Of a stretch of DNA of 64,000 nt, positions 17,199 to 25,604 are shown piece by piece. The stretch spans positions 186,001 through 250,000 of the forward strand of contig NZ_JAHBRX010000002.1 of the NCBI RefSeq assembly GCF_018398335.1. Reading direction: 5' to 3'. The translations under genes were made by a program, and so were the position numbers. The notes beneath the pieces are model-generated. The model had not been told where the DNA came from. It saw nothing but the letters and a program-made list of their open reading frames with translations, and did no database searches. This stretch comes from Chelatococcus sp. HY11 (GTDB lineage Bacteria > Pseudomonadota > Alphaproteobacteria > Rhizobiales > Beijerinckiaceae). Position 1 is the stretch's first letter, and every line of letters starts with the position of its first letter.

Positions 17199-18755
17199 AT
17201 GACACGCCATGAGACTTTTCCGACAGCGCGCCTGGCAACCGCGCGTCCTATTTCCGTGGCGATCCTCGCCATGGGCGGGCAGGGCGGCGGTGTCCTGTCC
17301 GACTGGGTTGTCGCGCTCGCCGAGGCACAGGGTTGGGTGGCTCAATCCACCTCCGTACCCGGCGTCGCGCAGCGCACGGGCGCGACCATTTACTACGTCG
17401 AAATGTTGCAGGCCCAGGACGGGCACGATCCGATCCTGTCGCTGATGCCGACGCCCGGCGATGTCGATGTCGTCATGGCCGCGGAATTCATGGAGGCCGG
17501 CCGCTCCATGATGCGCGGCCTCGTCACACCCGAGCGCACGACGCTGATTACCTCCAGCCACCGCTCCTTCGCGGTCGGCGAGAAGGAAAAGCCGGGCAAC
17601 GGCATCGGGGATCCGCTCGTCGTGGTGGAAGCCGCCGGCATCGCGGCCAAGCGCATCATAGCCTTTGATATGCAGACGCTTGCCGAGAAGAACGGCAGCG
17701 TCATTTCAGCCGCCATGTTCGGCGCGCTGGCGGCCGCCGAGGTGCTGCCCTTCCCGCGCGCGGCCTTCGAGGACGCCGTCAAGGCGGGAGGCAAGGGTGT
17801 CGAGGCCAGCCTGCGCGCCTTCTCGGCCGCCTATGACCGCACCCGCGAGAAGCCGCGTGATACGGTGAGCGCCGAGCCCGAGAAAGCCCTGCCGCCCCTG
17901 CCGGATACCGTGGGGCACGCGGCGCTCGACGGGCTCATCGCACGCATCCGCAAGGATTTGCCCGCCGAGGCGCATCCCATCGCCTTCGCCGGCGTCAAGC
18001 GCCTCGTCGACTATCAGGACATCGCCTATGCCGGCGCCTATCTCGACCGGCTCGCGGCGCTGACCGCCCTCGATGCCGCCCATGACGGCGCGGGCAAGGG
18101 CTTTGCCTTCACCACTACTGCCGCCAAATATCTCGCGGTCGCCTTCGCCTATGACGACGTCATCCGCGTTGCCGATCTCAAGACGCGCGCCAGCCGTTTC
18201 GACCGGGTGCGGCGCGAGGTCGGCGCCAAGGGCGACCAGATCGTCTATACGACCGAATACATGCATCCGCGCATGGAAGAGGTGGCTGGGACCTTGCCGG
18301 CCGGCATGGGCCATTTCCTCGAAGCCCGGCCGAAACTGTTCCAGGCCCTCGACCGTCTCGTCAACCGCGGCCGCCGGGTGCGGACAGGCACCATCGGCTG
18401 GTTCCTCAGCCTTTATGTCGTCGCGAGCCTCAAGCCGATTCGAACCCGCACCCTGCGGCACGAGCGGGAGATGGCCCATGTCGCGCATTGGCTTGACGTG
18501 GCGACAACGGCCTTGCCCCGGGATTACGACCTCGCTGTCGAGGCGATCGCCTGCCGGCGGCTGGTCAAGGGCTATTCCGACACCCACGCGCGCGGCCAAT
18601 CCAAGTTTGACCGGGTTCTCGCGGCCGTTCCCATGCTCACCGCGAAGCCGGACGGCGCGGCCTGGCTGCGTCGCCTCAAACAGGCCGCCCTGATGGACGA
18701 AGAGGGAACAGCGCTCGACGGCGCGCTGCGGACGGCGGAAAGCGCCTATCGGTAG
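17199..18755 (+). CDS. iorB: Indolepyruvate oxidoreductase, beta subunit (IorB, long form)
   Basis: Partner of IorA, 518 residues. The N-terminal 200 residues form the gamma-type domain of 2-oxoacid ferredoxin oxidoreductases, with the glycine-rich start ILAMGGQGGGVLSDW and the SVPGVAQRTGAT block. The remaining ~300 residues, rich in KRLVDYQD and HPRMEE-type motifs, are the extra C-terminal domain seen in the long proteobacterial IorB (DUF6537 as I recall it). Start 17199 has GAGG upstream; a GTG at 17184 overlapping the iorA stop is possible. The frame is open back to 17022 inside iorA, but this is not a fusion. Confidence 0.9.
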   Translation: MTRHETFPTARLATARPISVAILAMGGQGGGVLSDWVVALAEAQGWVAQSTSVPGVAQRTGATIYYVEMLQAQDGHDPILSLMPTPGDVDVVMAAEFMEAGRSMMRGLVTPERTTLITSSHRSFAVGEKEKPGNGIGDPLVVVEAAGIAAKRIIAFDMQTLAEKNGSVISAAMFGALAAAEVLPFPRAAFEDAVKAGGKGVEASLRAFSAAYDRTREKPRDTVSAEPEKALPPLPDTVGHAALDGLIARIRKDLPAEAHPIAFAGVKRLVDYQDIAYAGAYLDRLAALTALDAAHDGAGKGFAFTTTAAKYLAVAFAYDDVIRVADLKTRASRFDRVRREVGAKGDQIVYTTEYMHPRMEEVAGTLPAGMGHFLEARPKLFQALDRLVNRGRRVRTGTIGWFLSLYVVASLKPIRTRTLRHEREMAHVAHWLDVATTALPRDYDLAVEAIACRRLVKGYSDTHARGQSKFDRVLAAVPMLTAKPDGAAWLRRLKQAALMDEEGTALDGALRTAESAYR

Positions 18756-18803
18756 GATCAATCCGCCATTTCGTGCGTCCAACAGGATCGGACGGGAAAC
18801 TCT

Positions 18804-18933
18804 GGTCATCCCGGAAACGGCGAAGCCGTTGTCCGGGATCCAGAACCAATGCCGTTTCAGCAGGGGGGCGCCTTTCACGAACCGTGTCGGTTCTGGATCC
18901 CGGGCGCGAGCTACCGCCCGCCCCCGGATGACC
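18804..18933. repeat. Long palindromic intergenic element (cruciform)
   Basis: The left arm 18804-18847 runs GGTCATCCCGG...ATCCAGAACC and the right arm 18889-18933 is largely its reverse complement (GGTTCTGGATCCCGG...CCGGATGACC). Each arm carries its own inner hairpin (AACGGC-GAA-GCCGTT on the left; GGGCG...CGCCC on the right), so the whole can fold as a cross. It sits between the convergent iorB and helicase genes, a place where it could end transcription from both sides. Confidence 0.75.
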
Positions 18934-18964
18934 GGCGCGGGATAGTCCCGAATGGCGATTCAGC

Positions 18965-21040
18965 CTAACGCCACATGCCGCGCATCTGTGCGCCGATGTC
19001 GACACGGATATTGCGCGTGTCGGAGCGTGTGGCCGCTTCTTCCCTGACGCGTGGCCAGGTAGTGACCTCGAAACGCGCGAGCAGGCTGGAGGGGATGAAG
19101 CGGGTGCGCGACGCATAGACGTGCCGGTCGCCCTGCGGGTTCTGCCCATAGGTGAAGAATCGTTGCGGAACAACGAGATGCAGGCCGTCTTTCGCGCGTG
19201 TCATCGCCACATAGAGCAGCCGCCGCTCCTCCTCGACCTCCTCTTTCGTGCCGACGCCGAGATCGATCGGGATGCAGCCGTCGACCGTGTTGAGCACGAA
19301 AACCGACGACCATTCCTGGCCCTTGGCGGAATGGATCGTCGACAGGATGAGATAGTCCTCGTCGAGATGCGGCACGCCGGGCTCGTCGCTGGTCGCGTTG
19401 GGCGGATCGAGCGTCAGCTCGGTGAGGAAGCGTTCGCGGGAGACATAGCCCGCCGCGATCTGCTCCAGCTGCAGGAGATCGGCGCTGCGGACGGTGGCTT
19501 CCTCGTGAAGACGCTCCAGATGCGGCTCATACCAGCGGCGCGCCTGTTCGATATCCGCCGGCCAGGTAGCGTCGCCACGGGCGATGGCGGTGATCATCGC
19601 GACAAAGGACGTCCAGTCGTTGCCCGCGCGCGGCGGCGCGGGCAACGTCGGGAGCAGGGTCAATGGTTGATCCGCACTAGCCAGCGCATCGAGCACGCGT
19701 TGCGCGGTCCCCGGTCCGACGCCCGGTAACAGCTGCATGGCGCGGAAGCCCGCGACGCGGTCGCGAGGGTTCTGCACGAAACGCAGGATCGCCAGGATGT
19801 CCTTGACATGGGCGGCGTCCAGGAACTTGAGCCCGCCGAATTTCACGAAGGGGATATTGCGGCGCGCGAGCTCGATTTCGAGTGGCCGGCTGTGATGGGT
19901 CGCGCGGAACAGCACCGCCTGCTGCTTCAGCCTGGCGCCGGCCTCCCGGTTGGCGAGCACGCTCTCCGCGATATAGCGCGCCTGTTCCGTCTCGTCGCGC
20001 ACCGTGACGAGGCGCGGCTTCTCCGCCGAGCGGCGCTCGGTCCAGAGGTTCTTGGTAAAGCGTTCGCTCGCGAGGTCGATGACGCCGTTGGCGGCGGCCA
20101 GAATGGGCTCCGTGGAGCGATAGTTGCGGTCCAGCGTAATGACCTTGGCCGCTGGCGTAAAACGCCTGGGGAATTCAAGGATATTGCGGACGGTCGCCGC
20201 CCGGAAGGAATAGATCGCCTGCGCATCGTCCCCGACGACCGTCAATCCCTCGCCCCTGGGCTTCAGAGCCATGAGGATGGAGGCCTGGAGGCGGTTGGTA
20301 TCCTGATATTCATCGACCATCACATGGTCGAACCGACCGCCGATGTCCTCGGCCAGCACGGGATGGGCGGCCGCGCGCGCCCAATAAAGAAGCAGATCGT
20401 CATAGTCGAGCACGTTTTGCGCCTGCTTGGCCGCGACATAGCCGGCGAAGAGCTCCCGCAGCTGCTCGGCCCAGCTGGCGCACCAGGGAAAATGGCGACC
20501 CAGCACCTCCTCGAGCGGGGTCTCGGCATTGACGGCGCGTGAGTAGATCGCAAGGCAAGTGCCCTTGGCCGGAAAACGCGTCTCGGTCCGCGAGAAGCCG
20601 AGCTCGTGGCGGACGAGGTTCATGAGATCGGCCGAATCCTCGCGGTCGTGGATCGTGAAAGCCGGATCAAGGCCGATTTCGTCGGCATAGTCGCGCAGGA
20701 TACGCGCGCCGATGCCGTGAAACGTCCCCGCCCATGTCAGGGCATCCGTCAGCGGCTGGGCATGGGCCGGCAGCGCGCGGTTGCAGATGCGCTCGACCCG
20801 GCGCGCCATTTCGGCGGCGGCGCGGCGCGAGAAGGTCATCAGCAGGATACGCCTCGGATCGGCCCCACCGACAATAAGATGGGCGACGCGATGGGCCAGC
20901 GTGTTCGTCTTGCCCGACCCGGCGCCAGCGATAATGAGAAGTGGTGGTGCGATGGTCGCCTTGGCGTCGACGACGCCGTGCTCGACAGCCTGCCTTTGCT
21001 CCGCATTCAAGGTCTCGAGATAGGCTGCAGCTGCGGACAC
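18965..21040 (-). CDS. ATP-dependent DNA helicase, UvrD/PcrA type
   Basis: Superfamily 1A 3'-5' helicase for DNA repair or fork restart. All motifs are visible: Q-motif LNAEQRQAV, Walker A AGAGSGKTNT, Walker B DEYQDTN, motif III GDDAQAIYSFRAA, motif IV DRNYRST, motif V STIHSAKGQEW, motif VI LLYVAMTRAKD. The GTG at 21040 is chosen because AGGAAAG lies seven bases upstream and it puts YLETLNAEQ at the N-terminus; the frame also opens from a TTG at 21112. At about 691 residues it is in the range of this family. It lacks the long C-terminal extension of E. coli UvrD, so it is probably a second UvrD-like helicase. Confidence 0.92.
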   Translation of the reverse strand: MSAAAAYLETLNAEQRQAVEHGVVDAKATIAPPLLIIAGAGSGKTNTLAHRVAHLIVGGADPRRILLMTFSRRAAAEMARRVERICNRALPAHAQPLTDALTWAGTFHGIGARILRDYADEIGLDPAFTIHDREDSADLMNLVRHELGFSRTETRFPAKGTCLAIYSRAVNAETPLEEVLGRHFPWCASWAEQLRELFAGYVAAKQAQNVLDYDDLLLYWARAAAHPVLAEDIGGRFDHVMVDEYQDTNRLQASILMALKPRGEGLTVVGDDAQAIYSFRAATVRNILEFPRRFTPAAKVITLDRNYRSTEPILAAANGVIDLASERFTKNLWTERRSAEKPRLVTVRDETEQARYIAESVLANREAGARLKQQAVLFRATHHSRPLEIELARRNIPFVKFGGLKFLDAAHVKDILAILRFVQNPRDRVAGFRAMQLLPGVGPGTAQRVLDALASADQPLTLLPTLPAPPRAGNDWTSFVAMITAIARGDATWPADIEQARRWYEPHLERLHEEATVRSADLLQLEQIAAGYVSRERFLTELTLDPPNATSDEPGVPHLDEDYLILSTIHSAKGQEWSSVFVLNTVDGCIPIDLGVGTKEEVEEERRLLYVAMTRAKDGLHLVVPQRFFTYGQNPQGDRHVYASRTRFIPSSLLARFEVTTWPRVREEAATRSDTRNIRVDIGAQMRGMWR

Positions 21041-21168
21041 GATCGAACTTTCCTGCGAGGCATTCCACGAATCACCAGTATCCACGTTCCCAAATTCTCG
21101 TTTTGTTCGCAATGCAAAGGATCCGATCCGCGCACTTCCAGCGCGGGCGGGGAGCCGCGAAATGCCAG

Positions 21169-21196
21169 TTGACTCAGGACCGTTCGGAATTATAGT
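21169..21196 (+). promoter_or_regulatory. Sigma-70 promoter of the aldolase-importer operon
   Basis: TTGACT at 21169-21174 (five of six), 16-bp spacer, TATAGT at 21191-21196 (five of six). This is one of the best promoters in the window. Its -10 box overlaps the LacI-type palindrome at 21193-21210, the classic arrangement for repression. Confidence 0.65.
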
Positions 21197-21210
21197 TTAA
21201 CGATAAATCA
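21193..21210. promoter_or_regulatory. LacI-type operator (site 1 of the 29-kb regulator)
   Basis: TAGTTTAACGATAAATCA matches the reverse complement of the palindrome at 28929-28946 in 16 of 18 positions. It overlaps the -10 of the promoter in front of the RraA-type gene. The regulator is inferred to be the LacI protein encoded at 29006-30130. Confidence 0.65.
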
Positions 21211-21259
21211 AAACCGAGGCGGCCTGGCTTTGGGCGGCCCAGCATTGACCGAGTGTGTG

Positions 21260-21940
21260 ATGGCCGAGACCAGAATTGATGCTTACCCGTCATTGCGCGA
21301 CATGCGAGAGCTCTTCTTCAGTGCTCTTCTGTCCGACGTGCTGGATGATCTGGGTTATGTGAACCAGGCGATGCCGCACACCATCCGGCCGCTTGATGAG
21401 GGAAGCGTGATGGTGGGGCGCGCGCGCACCGCGCTCTATCTCGAAGTCTACGAGCGGCCGCACCCCGGCGAGAACCCTTACGAACTGGAGATCACACTCG
21501 TCGACAGCCTCAAGCGCGACGAGATTCCCGTCTTCGCCTGCGGCATGTCGGGACGGATCGCGCCCTGGGGCGGGCTTCTCAGCACGGCCGCCAATTTTCG
21601 CGGCTCCGCGGGCGCTCTGATGGATGGCTGCGTTCGCGATACCCGCGAGATCCGGGCCATCGGCTACCCCGTTTTCCATGGTGGCATCGCGCCGATCGAC
21701 TCCAAGGGGCGGGGAAAGATCGTCGCGCTGGACGTCGGGATCGAATGCGCGGGCGTCAAGGTCGCGAGCGGCGATCTCATTTTCGGGGATGTGGATGGCG
21801 TCGTGGTGGTGCCGAGGGCCGTGGAAGCTGACGTTATCCGGCGTGCTTCCGAGCGTCTCAAAGGCGAACGAAACACCCTGGCAGAGCTCGCGGCAGGTGA
21901 AACCCTCGCCAATGTCTTCGCCAAATTCGGGATTCTCTGA
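21260..21940 (+). CDS. RraA-like protein, probable pyruvate aldolase (HMG/CHA aldolase family)
   Basis: A 226-residue RraA-fold protein. The family includes RNase E regulators and class II 4-hydroxy-4-methyl-2-oxoglutarate aldolases. The aldolase-type active-site block is present: GGLLSTAANFRGSAGALMDGCVRDTREI, where G...R and D bind metal-pyruvate. DLIFGDVDGVVVVP near the C-terminus is the other family hallmark. The ATG at 21260 gives MAETRIDAY; GTG 21257 and a TTG at 21230 are alternatives. Lying first in an operon with an importer, and sharing an operator with a sugar-acid dehydratase, it is more likely a catabolic aldolase than an RNase regulator (inference). Confidence 0.82.
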   Translation: MAETRIDAYPSLRDMRELFFSALLSDVLDDLGYVNQAMPHTIRPLDEGSVMVGRARTALYLEVYERPHPGENPYELEITLVDSLKRDEIPVFACGMSGRIAPWGGLLSTAANFRGSAGALMDGCVRDTREIRAIGYPVFHGGIAPIDSKGRGKIVALDVGIECAGVKVASGDLIFGDVDGVVVVPRAVEADVIRRASERLKGERNTLAELAAGETLANVFAKFGIL

Positions 21941-22028
21941 ACGGTTCGTTGTCCGTATCCGGCGCGAGCGGCGCTGCACGAAAGATGCCGAAGGGCACAT
22001 CGCTTCAAACAGAACAAAGGGGATGAAG

Positions 22029-23606
22029 ATGGCACGTATCAAGGCACGACTTCTGGCCTGCACTGCTGTTGCGGCTGGCCTTCTGAGCTGGGGGACGGCC
22101 GCGGCACAGGCTGAGATCTGCGGCCGAAAGGGCGGCGATCTCGTTTTCGGCATGGAGGCCAAGCTCAGCACGCTCGATCAACATGTGAATGCCGCGAACG
22201 CAACCCGCAATGTCGCGATGAACATCTTCGAGACATTGATGACGCGCGACGAGAACATGGCTCCCGTTCTCGACCTCGCGGAACAGCTCAATGTGAGTGA
22301 TGACGGAAAGACTTATACGTTCAAGCTGCGTCCGGGTGTGAAGTTCCACAACGGGAAGCCGCTGACATCAGCTGACGTCGCCGGATCCTTCGCACGCTAC
22401 AAGCGCATCGGTATAGACCGTTCCGCGCTGGACGCGGTTGATCGCTGGGAAACGCCCGACGATGCGACCTTCCGCATTATTCTGAAAGAGCCGCGCGCGA
22501 CGTTCCTCGAGAGCATCTCGGCGTCGACCGTGCCGATCGTGATCGTCCCGGCCGATCAATCCAATGCTGAACCAACGCAGCTGAAGCCTAACGGGACGGG
22601 GCCATTCGAGCTCGTCGAGTTCGTGGCTGACAGCCATGTCAAGGTCAAGCGTTTCGACGGCTATGTGCCGAACAAGACGCTCAAGGGCATTTCGGGTTTT
22701 GCCGGGCAGAAGGAAGCCTGCCTCGACACTGTTACTTTCCGCACGCTCGCCGAACCCGGCGCGCGCACGGCGGCGCTGGAAACTGGCGAGGTTCAGATTG
22801 TCGAGGACGTGCCGACCCTGTCCCGCGAAAGACTGTCGAAGAACAAGGATATCAAGCTCGTTCAGCTCGACTATGCCGGCCTGAACCTGACCTATCCCAA
22901 TCTCTCGCAGGCACCCACCGATAATCTCAAGGTTCGCCAAGCCATTCTTGCTTCGCTGAACATGGAAGATATCATGGACGCGGCGAGCGATGGCGCCTTC
23001 AGCCTCAATCCATCCTTCCAGTTTCCCGGGCAGACTTATTACAGCGAGGCTGGCGGCGAGCTTTACAACCAGAACAACCCGGAAAAAGCCAAGGCACTGC
23101 TGAAGGAAGCCGGCTACAAGGGCGAGAAGGTCGTGCTCCTCACAACGCGCGATATTCCGCGCGCCTATACGACGGCGCTCGTCATGTCCGAGCAGATGAA
23201 GGCGGCAGGCATCAATGCCGAGCTTCTGGTGCTCGACTGGCCGACGGCGCTCGGCATGAGCGTCAACGAGAGCAAGGGCTGGAATTTCTTCTTCACAACC
23301 TGGATCACAGTCACCGCCCAGGGCGGCGCGCAGTCGCTCCGCAATCTGGCTGATCCCTCCAACGTGCATAAGCCCGTGGGCAACAAATCCGACGAAGAAT
23401 TCATGAAGCAGTTCAACATTCTGTCGTCGAGCCCCGACCTCGAGAAGCGCAAGGAGGCCTTTGCCAAGGCACAAGCCCGTGTGTTCGATCAGGTCATGGC
23501 CATACCCTTCGGCGCCATTCCGAAGATCCAGGCGACGCGCGCCAATGTCGAAGGATATATTCCCTTCTTCAACACGCGTGTCTCCAATATCTGGCTCAAA
23601 CAATAA
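22029..23606 (+). CDS. ABC transporter substrate-binding protein, family 5
   Basis: Periplasmic binding protein of 525 residues. The signal peptide is MARIKARLLACTAVAAGLL..., cleaved near AAAQA. Mature family-5 motifs include the TLDQHVNAANATRN start and NGTGPFELVEF. AAGGGG six bases before 22029 favours that ATG over the one six bases upstream. The binding site will differ from the two earlier paralogues because overall similarity looks low. It lies 88 bp after the RraA-type gene and is followed by two permeases; no ATPase gene follows. Confidence 0.92.
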   Translation: MARIKARLLACTAVAAGLLSWGTAAAQAEICGRKGGDLVFGMEAKLSTLDQHVNAANATRNVAMNIFETLMTRDENMAPVLDLAEQLNVSDDGKTYTFKLRPGVKFHNGKPLTSADVAGSFARYKRIGIDRSALDAVDRWETPDDATFRIILKEPRATFLESISASTVPIVIVPADQSNAEPTQLKPNGTGPFELVEFVADSHVKVKRFDGYVPNKTLKGISGFAGQKEACLDTVTFRTLAEPGARTAALETGEVQIVEDVPTLSRERLSKNKDIKLVQLDYAGLNLTYPNLSQAPTDNLKVRQAILASLNMEDIMDAASDGAFSLNPSFQFPGQTYYSEAGGELYNQNNPEKAKALLKEAGYKGEKVVLLTTRDIPRAYTTALVMSEQMKAAGINAELLVLDWPTALGMSVNESKGWNFFFTTWITVTAQGGAQSLRNLADPSNVHKPVGNKSDEEFMKQFNILSSSPDLEKRKEAFAKAQARVFDQVMAIPFGAIPKIQATRANVEGYIPFFNTRVSNIWLKQ

Positions 23607-23656
23607 AAGCGTAACGAAGGCGTTGAGATAAGGACCGGCAATCCAGCGGAGTTCCC

Positions 23657-24601
23657 ATGCTAGCTTATGCTCTGAGGCGCATTGCTCAGGCCGTGCCGAT
23701 CCTGTTCCTCGTCAGCCTCATCTCCTTCGGCATCATGCAGCTCGTGCCAGGCGATCCGGCGGCGATGCTCGCCGGCCCCAATGCGACGCCGGCCGAACTG
23801 GCGCAACTGCGACAGAACCTCGGGCTGGACAGGTCCTTCCTCGTCCAGCTCGGCATTTTCTATTCGAACCTCCTTCATGGCGATCTCGGTCATTCCCTGA
23901 TTCTCGGGCAGCCGGTGCTGGAAACGGTCATCGAGCGCTCACCCATCAGCATATCGCTGGCGATCTATTCGCTCGTGCTGACGATCCTGTTCGGCATCTC
24001 TATCGGCATGGTGGCCGCGATGCGTCACAACCGCATCCTCGACCAGATCGCCATGGTGATCGCGCTGCTTGGTGTGTCGGTGCCGAATTTCTGGCTCGGC
24101 CTCGTCATGATCGTGCTGTTCTCCGTCCAGCTCGGCTGGTTGCCGACCGGCGGCTACATCCCCTTCACCGAGGATCCGCTCGGCTGGCTGCGCAGCGCGA
24201 CCATGCCGGCGATCGCCATGGCCCTCATGCAGATCGGCCTGCTCGCCCGCCTCACGCGTTCGACCATGCTGGAAATCCTCGGGCAGGACTACATCCGCAC
24301 CGCGCGCGCCAAAGGCCTCAGGGAAACCACGATCATCGTGCGCCATGCGATGGCCAACGTCCTGATGCCGATCGTCACGGTCATCGGCATGATCCTGTCC
24401 GTCCTGTTATCCGGATCGGTCATCGTGGAGACCATCTTCGCCGTCCCCGGAATCGGCGCGTTGTTGGGCAACGCCATTCTCGCGCGCGATTATCCGATGA
24501 TCCAAGGCGGCTTGCTGTTTGTCGCCTCGGCCCTGCTCCTTCTGAACATTGCGGTTGATCTCATTTATGCATGGCTTGATCCACGGGTGCGCCTCCAATG
24601 A
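23657..24601 (+). CDS. ABC transporter permease, DppB type
   Basis: Permease of 314 residues: N-terminal membrane segment near residues 9-31, then LGLDRSFLVQL and GDLGHS motifs of the DppB half, and the EAA loop near residues 214-238 (TARAKGLRETTII). Its stop overlaps the next start (ATGA at 24598-24601), giving translational coupling. Part of the aldolase-importer operon. Confidence 0.92.
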   Translation: MLAYALRRIAQAVPILFLVSLISFGIMQLVPGDPAAMLAGPNATPAELAQLRQNLGLDRSFLVQLGIFYSNLLHGDLGHSLILGQPVLETVIERSPISISLAIYSLVLTILFGISIGMVAAMRHNRILDQIAMVIALLGVSVPNFWLGLVMIVLFSVQLGWLPTGGYIPFTEDPLGWLRSATMPAIAMALMQIGLLARLTRSTMLEILGQDYIRTARAKGLRETTIIVRHAMANVLMPIVTVIGMILSVLLSGSVIVETIFAVPGIGALLGNAILARDYPMIQGGLLFVASALLLLNIAVDLIYAWLDPRVRLQ

Positions 24602-25491
24602 CACTGGTGACTGATATGGCAGGCGCGGCCGCTATTGTTGAACGCCAATCGTTCTGGAAAAACCGGACGGTGCGGAGGCTTCTGCGCCACCGCTCCTTCA
24701 TGATCGGGATGGTGCTGTGCCTCCTGGTGACTGTACTTGCGGTGCTCGCACCCGTGATCTCGCCTTTCGATCCGGCGCGGATGTCGATCCGCAACCGCTT
24801 CCAGCTGCCATCCGCGACGTACTGGCTCGGCACGGACAATCTCGGACGGGATATTTTCAGCCGCATCGCCTGGGGCGCGCGGTTCAGCCTCGCGATCGGT
24901 CTCGGCGTCGTTGTGCTGAACGCCGTGTTCGGGGTCCTGCTCGGCGCGCTGGCTGGCTATTATCGGCGGCTCGACGGCATCCTGATGCGTCTCGCCGACG
25001 CGTTGATGGCTTTTCCCTCGGTCCTCCTTGCCATCGGCATCGCGGCCGCCATGGGGCCGTCGGCGATGACCGCGGTGATTTCACTCGCTGTCGTCTATAT
25101 TCCCCGCACCGCCCGCATCCTGCGCTCGTCGGTGCTGGTGGTGAAGGAAATGGAATATGTGCAGGCGGCGATCGGCGCCGGCGCCCGCGATGTCCAGATC
25201 CTTTTCCGGCATATCCTGCCGAACTGCATGGCGCCGCTGATCGTGCAGCTCAGCTTCGTCTTCGCCTATGCGGTGCTCTCCGAGGCCGTCCTCAGCTTTC
25301 TCGGGCTTGGCTCGGCGCCGTCCGTACCGAGCTGGGGCATGATGATCGCCGAGGGGCGCGGCTATATCCGCGAGGCGGCGTGGCTGACGATTTTTCCCGG
25401 CATCGCGATCGCCGTCACCGTCCTTGGCCTCAACCTGCTCGGTGATGGACTGCGTGACGTGCTCGACCCGCGCGTGAAGCTCCACGACTGA
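24598..25491 (+). CDS. ABC transporter permease, DppC type
   Basis: Permease of 297 residues: N-terminal cytoplasmic tail, first membrane segment near residue 40, LGTDNLGRDIFSR motif, and EAA loop near residues 190-212 (AAIGAGARDVQIL). It is the last gene of the operon that starts at 21260 and is followed by a perfect terminator hairpin. The missing ATPase must come from elsewhere. Confidence 0.92.
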   Translation: MTLVTDMAGAAAIVERQSFWKNRTVRRLLRHRSFMIGMVLCLLVTVLAVLAPVISPFDPARMSIRNRFQLPSATYWLGTDNLGRDIFSRIAWGARFSLAIGLGVVVLNAVFGVLLGALAGYYRRLDGILMRLADALMAFPSVLLAIGIAAAMGPSAMTAVISLAVVYIPRTARILRSSVLVVKEMEYVQAAIGAGARDVQILFRHILPNCMAPLIVQLSFVFAYAVLSEAVLSFLGLGSAPSVPSWGMMIAEGRGYIREAAWLTIFPGIAIAVTVLGLNLLGDGLRDVLDPRVKLHD

Positions 25492-25522
25492 GCCGGCGGT
25501 ACGCGCCAGGCGCAGAACACCA

Positions 25523-25564
25523 AAAAGAGAGGCCGCGTGATTATCGTCACGCGGCCTCTCTTTT
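25523..25564. terminator. Bidirectional Rho-independent terminator
   Basis: A perfect 18-bp stem (25523-25540 with 25547-25564) around a 6-base loop TTATCG. The stem begins AAAAGAGAGG and ends CCTCTCTTTT, so each strand gives a U-tract after the GC-rich hairpin. It lies between the convergent importer and ceramidase-like genes and should stop transcripts from both. Confidence 0.9.
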
Positions 25565-25604
25565 CGAAGTCTCGTTAGCGGGGCGATGCCGCCCCGCCCC
25601 GCTA

